This document shows positions 4,905 to 5,883 of a stretch of 5,883 bases of DNA, in pieces. Under the pieces are notes generated by a model. It worked only from the letters and a program-made list of their open reading frames with translations, was not told the DNA's origin and did no database searches. Each line of letters begins with the position of its first letter. Within the stretch, counting starts at the first letter, position 1. Origin of the DNA: Rhodospirillales bacterium (GTDB lineage Bacteria; Pseudomonadota; Alphaproteobacteria; Acetobacterales; Acetobacteraceae). The stretch covers positions 1 to 5,883 of the forward strand of contig JANXSA010000562.1 of assembly GCA_025352915.1 (NCBI GenBank), in the 5' to 3' direction. The position numbers and the translations under genes were made by a program.

Positions 4905-5883
4905 CTATCCTTCATAGCAACCGGCCTCGCGCCCACGCTGGCGCACCAACGCCAGGACAGTGTCGCAGGTCGGCATGGCGTGCCCTGTGACAGCCCCGAG
5001 TTCGACCACCGCGCCCAGCAGGGCGTCGATTTCCATCGGCCGGCCGCGTTCGAGGTCTTGCAGCATCGAGGTTTTGTGCTCGCCGACTTCCGCGGCACCG
5101 TCGATGCGTTTTTCCAGCGAAACGGCAAAGCGAATTCCCAACGCTTCCGCCACCGTCTGGGCTTCGAGCATCATGGCGCGGCAGAGCGCGCGCAAATCTG
5201 GGCGGCCGGTGATGGTGGCCAGTGTGGCACCGGTAAGCGCGGAGACCGGGTTGAAGCAGAGATTGCCCCAGAGCTTGATCCAGATTTCGTCGCGAATGCG
5301 TGGGCGGATCGGCGCTTTGAGGCCGGCAGCGATCAGCAGCTTCGACAGCGCTTCGATGCGGGGAGAACGGCTGCCGTCGGGTTCGCCGAGGGAGAAGCGG
5401 TCGCCGTAGGTGTGGGTGATGACCCCGGGCGCGGTCACTTCGGCGGCGGGATAGACAACGCAACCGATCGCCTGGGATGGCGGAAGGATGTCCCAGAGCT
5501 TGCCGCCGGGGTCGACGGATTGGACGCGACGGTTCTGGTGCGCGCCTTCGAGGCCATGGAAATACCAGTAGGGGACGCCATTGATGGCGGTGACTAGGGC
5601 GGTATCGGGGCCGATCATCTTTGCGATGTCTGGGGCGGCAAATGGCAAGGAATGCGCCTTGAGGGTGATGATGACGTAGTCCTGTGGGCCAAGTTCGGCG
5701 GCGTCGGCAGTGGCGCGGGGATGGACGATGGTTTCGGTCTCGCCCTCGATCAGAGCGAGGCCGTTTCGTTGTATAGCGGCAAGATGGGGACCGCGAGCGA
5801 CGACGGAAAGCTCGGCCCCGGCGGAGGCCAGCTTGACTCCCATTAGCCCGCCGATGGCGCCGGCGCCGAAGATTGCAACTTTC
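4905..5883 (-). CDS. Ketopantoate reductase family protein (ApbA/PanE), first bases outside window
   Basis: A predicted cytosolic NADPH-dependent oxidoreductase of the 2-dehydropantoate 2-reductase family. The founding member reduces ketopantoate to pantoate for pantothenate and CoA synthesis, but many paralogues act on other 2-oxo acids. The frame gives 325 residues plus the final G of what is almost certainly an ATG; counting that Met, the protein is 326 residues, slightly longer than typical PanE (about 300). The N-terminal Rossmann fold begins KVAIFGAGAIGG with G-x-G-x-x-G at 7-12. The loop has TLKAHSLP (Lys76) and NGVPYWYFHGLEG. The C-terminal helical domain has EIWIKLWGNLCFNPVSALTG, where Lys204 fits the catalytic Lys, and RGRPMEIDALLGAVVELG, where Glu285 fits the conserved Glu near the active site. 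No damage is visible. The family is certain; panE itself is not, since pathway neighbours are absent and the nearby binding-protein gene hints at a catabolic role. Confidence 0.92.
   Translation of the reverse strand, partial: KVAIFGAGAIGGLMGVKLASAGAELSVVARGPHLAAIQRNGLALIEGETETIVHPRATADAAELGPQDYVIITLKAHSLPFAAPDIAKMIGPDTALVTAINGVPYWYFHGLEGAHQNRRVQSVDPGGKLWDILPPSQAIGCVVYPAAEVTAPGVITHTYGDRFSLGEPDGSRSPRIEALSKLLIAAGLKAPIRPRIRDEIWIKLWGNLCFNPVSALTGATLATITGRPDLRALCRAMMLEAQTVAEALGIRFAVSLEKRIDGAAEVGEHKTSMLQDLERGRPMEIDALLGAVVELGAVTGHAMPTCDTVLALVRQRGREAGCYEG

Noticed and set aside
4377..5597. A 406-codon plus-strand frame spanning the IS481 remnant and the reductase
   Set aside because: It crosses two recognised genes out of frame with the first and antisense to the second, and has no family features.

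Overview
The window is about 5.9 kb of GC-rich DNA. Two apparently sound chromosomal genes, both on the minus strand, flank a 3.6-kb pile-up of broken insertion sequences. GC richness, the codon bias of the flanking genes and the mix of IS families suggest an alphaproteobacterium, perhaps of the Acetobacteraceae/Rhodospirillales type. That placement is inference; no marker gene is present.

Left flank (1-1294, minus): the first 410 residues of a periplasmic family 5 (peptide/nickel/opine type) ABC-transporter solute-binding protein. Its signal peptide, ribosome binding site and a plausible sigma-70 promoter are all visible, and the C-terminus lies outside the window. Right flank (4905-5883, minus): a ketopantoate reductase (ApbA/PanE) family NADPH-dependent oxidoreductase. 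It is complete except for the first two bases of its probable ATG.

Middle (about 1302-4870), in order: a C-terminal remnant of an IS66-type transposase (+); a degenerate C-terminal remnant of an IS5-type transposase that has lost its catalytic Glu (+); a fragment of a tandem-repeat gene with 42-residue RCC1/beta-propeller-like units, containing one in-frame TGA and cut off at its 3' end (+); a nearly complete IS1595-type element with matching terminal inverted repeats but a one-base frameshift in its transposase (-); a very short possible IS630-type 5' end with a hairpin around its ribosome binding site (-); and the C-terminal half of an IS481-type transposase with the subterminal repeats of that end (+).

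The solute-binding protein and the reductase are co-directional and may once have been close neighbours. The gap between them appears to be a repeated insertion target that also trapped part of a repeat-protein gene. I see no complete defence system, RNA gene or CRISPR array. The most unusual material is the interrupted propeller-like repeat gene, the start-codon hairpin at 4130-4162 and the palindrome inside the solute-binding protein promoter.
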